Shown here piece after piece: positions 30,486-30,717 of a stretch of DNA of 30,717 nt. The notes under the pieces are model-generated. The model saw only the letters and a program-made list of their open reading frames with translations. It was not told the DNA's origin and did no database searches. Origin of the DNA: G026625185 sp963727835 (lineage in GTDB: Bacteria > Desulfobacterota > WTBG01 > JAGOGO01); the NCBI GenBank assembly GCA_963727835.1, contig CAVSIB010000033.1, forward strand, positions 1-30,717, read 5' to 3'. Each line of letters starts with the position of its first letter. Positions within the stretch are counted from its first letter, which is position 1. Position numbers and translations under genes: made by a program.

Positions 30486-30717
30486 TTAGAAGAAACAAGT
30501 CAACTTTGGTTCATTGCCAATATCAAGTTGTCCTGCCTTATTGGTATTGAATGTAACAGTCGAGGTTTTTCCAGGCACTCGCCCCCTAGGATATACCCTC
30601 CCATATAAGTCCTGTGCGACTAACTCACCGTTGACCTTTATGGTCAAGATATAGCGTGTGTTTACAGTCACGATAGTTTTACCATTATCTTTTTCATCTG
30701 GGGCAATGTAGATATTT
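30486..30717 (-). CDS. Hypothetical protein, 3' part only
   Basis: The frame is open from the right edge to a stop at 30486-30488 and gives 76 codons: NIYIAPDEKDNGKTIVTVNT, then RYILTIKVNGELVAQDLYGR and FNTNKAGQLDIGNEPKLTCF. The beta-rich look suggests a secreted or surface domain. An internal ATG (30671) is not likely to be the true start because the frame continues beyond it. No family recognised. Confidence 0.55.
   Translation of the reverse strand, partial: NIYIAPDEKDNGKTIVTVNTRYILTIKVNGELVAQDLYGRVYPRGRVPGKTSTVTFNTNKAGQLDIGNEPKLTCFF

Noticed and set aside
1..30717. CRISPR array, rRNA or riboswitch
   Set aside because: No regularly spaced repeats, no rRNA segments and no leader with a recognisable riboswitch were seen; the repeats found are dispersed or paired, not arrayed.

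Overview
The window looks like chromosomal DNA of an uncultured Gram-negative bacterium. The envelope genes (DsbB, a DUF1329/LolA-like protein, a TlpA-like lipoprotein) point to a double membrane. The gene order carD - PIN/TRAM - ispD - ispF - (gltX) - cysS is one I associate from memory with Omnitrophota-like or deltaproteobacterial lineages. This assignment is inference and weak.

Layout. (1) Bases 1-2600 look like an array of integron gene cassettes without an integrase in view: a Sel1-repeat gene, an alpha/beta hydrolase gene and a DUF2059 gene, with one clear attC-like site (771-827) and one degenerate one (1921-1973). (2) Bases 2700-3650 are wreckage: the first codons of an alpha/beta hydrolase fused to a decayed IS110 transposase, then a small inverted-repeat element. 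(3) Bases 3656-14459 are all on the minus strand. A GPR1/FUN34/YaaH transporter gene stands alone. Upstream of it a long housekeeping cluster reads carD, PIN/TRAM, ispD, ispF, a collapsed gltX remnant, a MoxR-type AAA ATPase with its VWA partner, cysS, uvrB and a TlpA-like lipoprotein. (4) Bases 14849-17498 are again broken: comM is cut after about 100 codons where a convergent sugar amidotransferase gene begins, followed by a transposase scrap and an internally deleted nitroreductase. (5) Bases 17752-21745 are intact plus-strand genes: a BaiN-type flavoprotein, cyclophilin, a YajD HNH protein, a secreted hypothetical, a small zincin and a protein made of two copies of one domain. A heavily frameshifted glycosyltransferase-like gene follows. 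(6) tRNA-Leu(CAA) at 22636-22720 has the 55 bases from its anticodon loop to just past its end repeated perfectly at 29583-29637. The 6.9 kb between carries only minus-strand genes (SdpI family, DsbB, SagB-type oxidoreductase, glycerophosphodiesterase, two secreted proteins) and no integrase. This is the signature of a tRNA-targeted genomic island. (7) The right edge holds a DUF202 membrane gene and a partial secreted hypothetical.

Two themes recur. First, an approximately 65-base AT-rich element with a palindromic core around GATCAATATAA occurs four times, each time shortly upstream of a gene and in the same orientation as that gene, twice in the cassette region and twice in the tRNA island. 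Second, single-base frameshifts are frequent (Sel1 gene, hydrolase, ispD, gltX remnant, SdpI, DUF202, glycosyltransferase-like gene). Some lie in homopolymer runs and may be sequencing errors, while the large deletions and fusions are more likely real decay.
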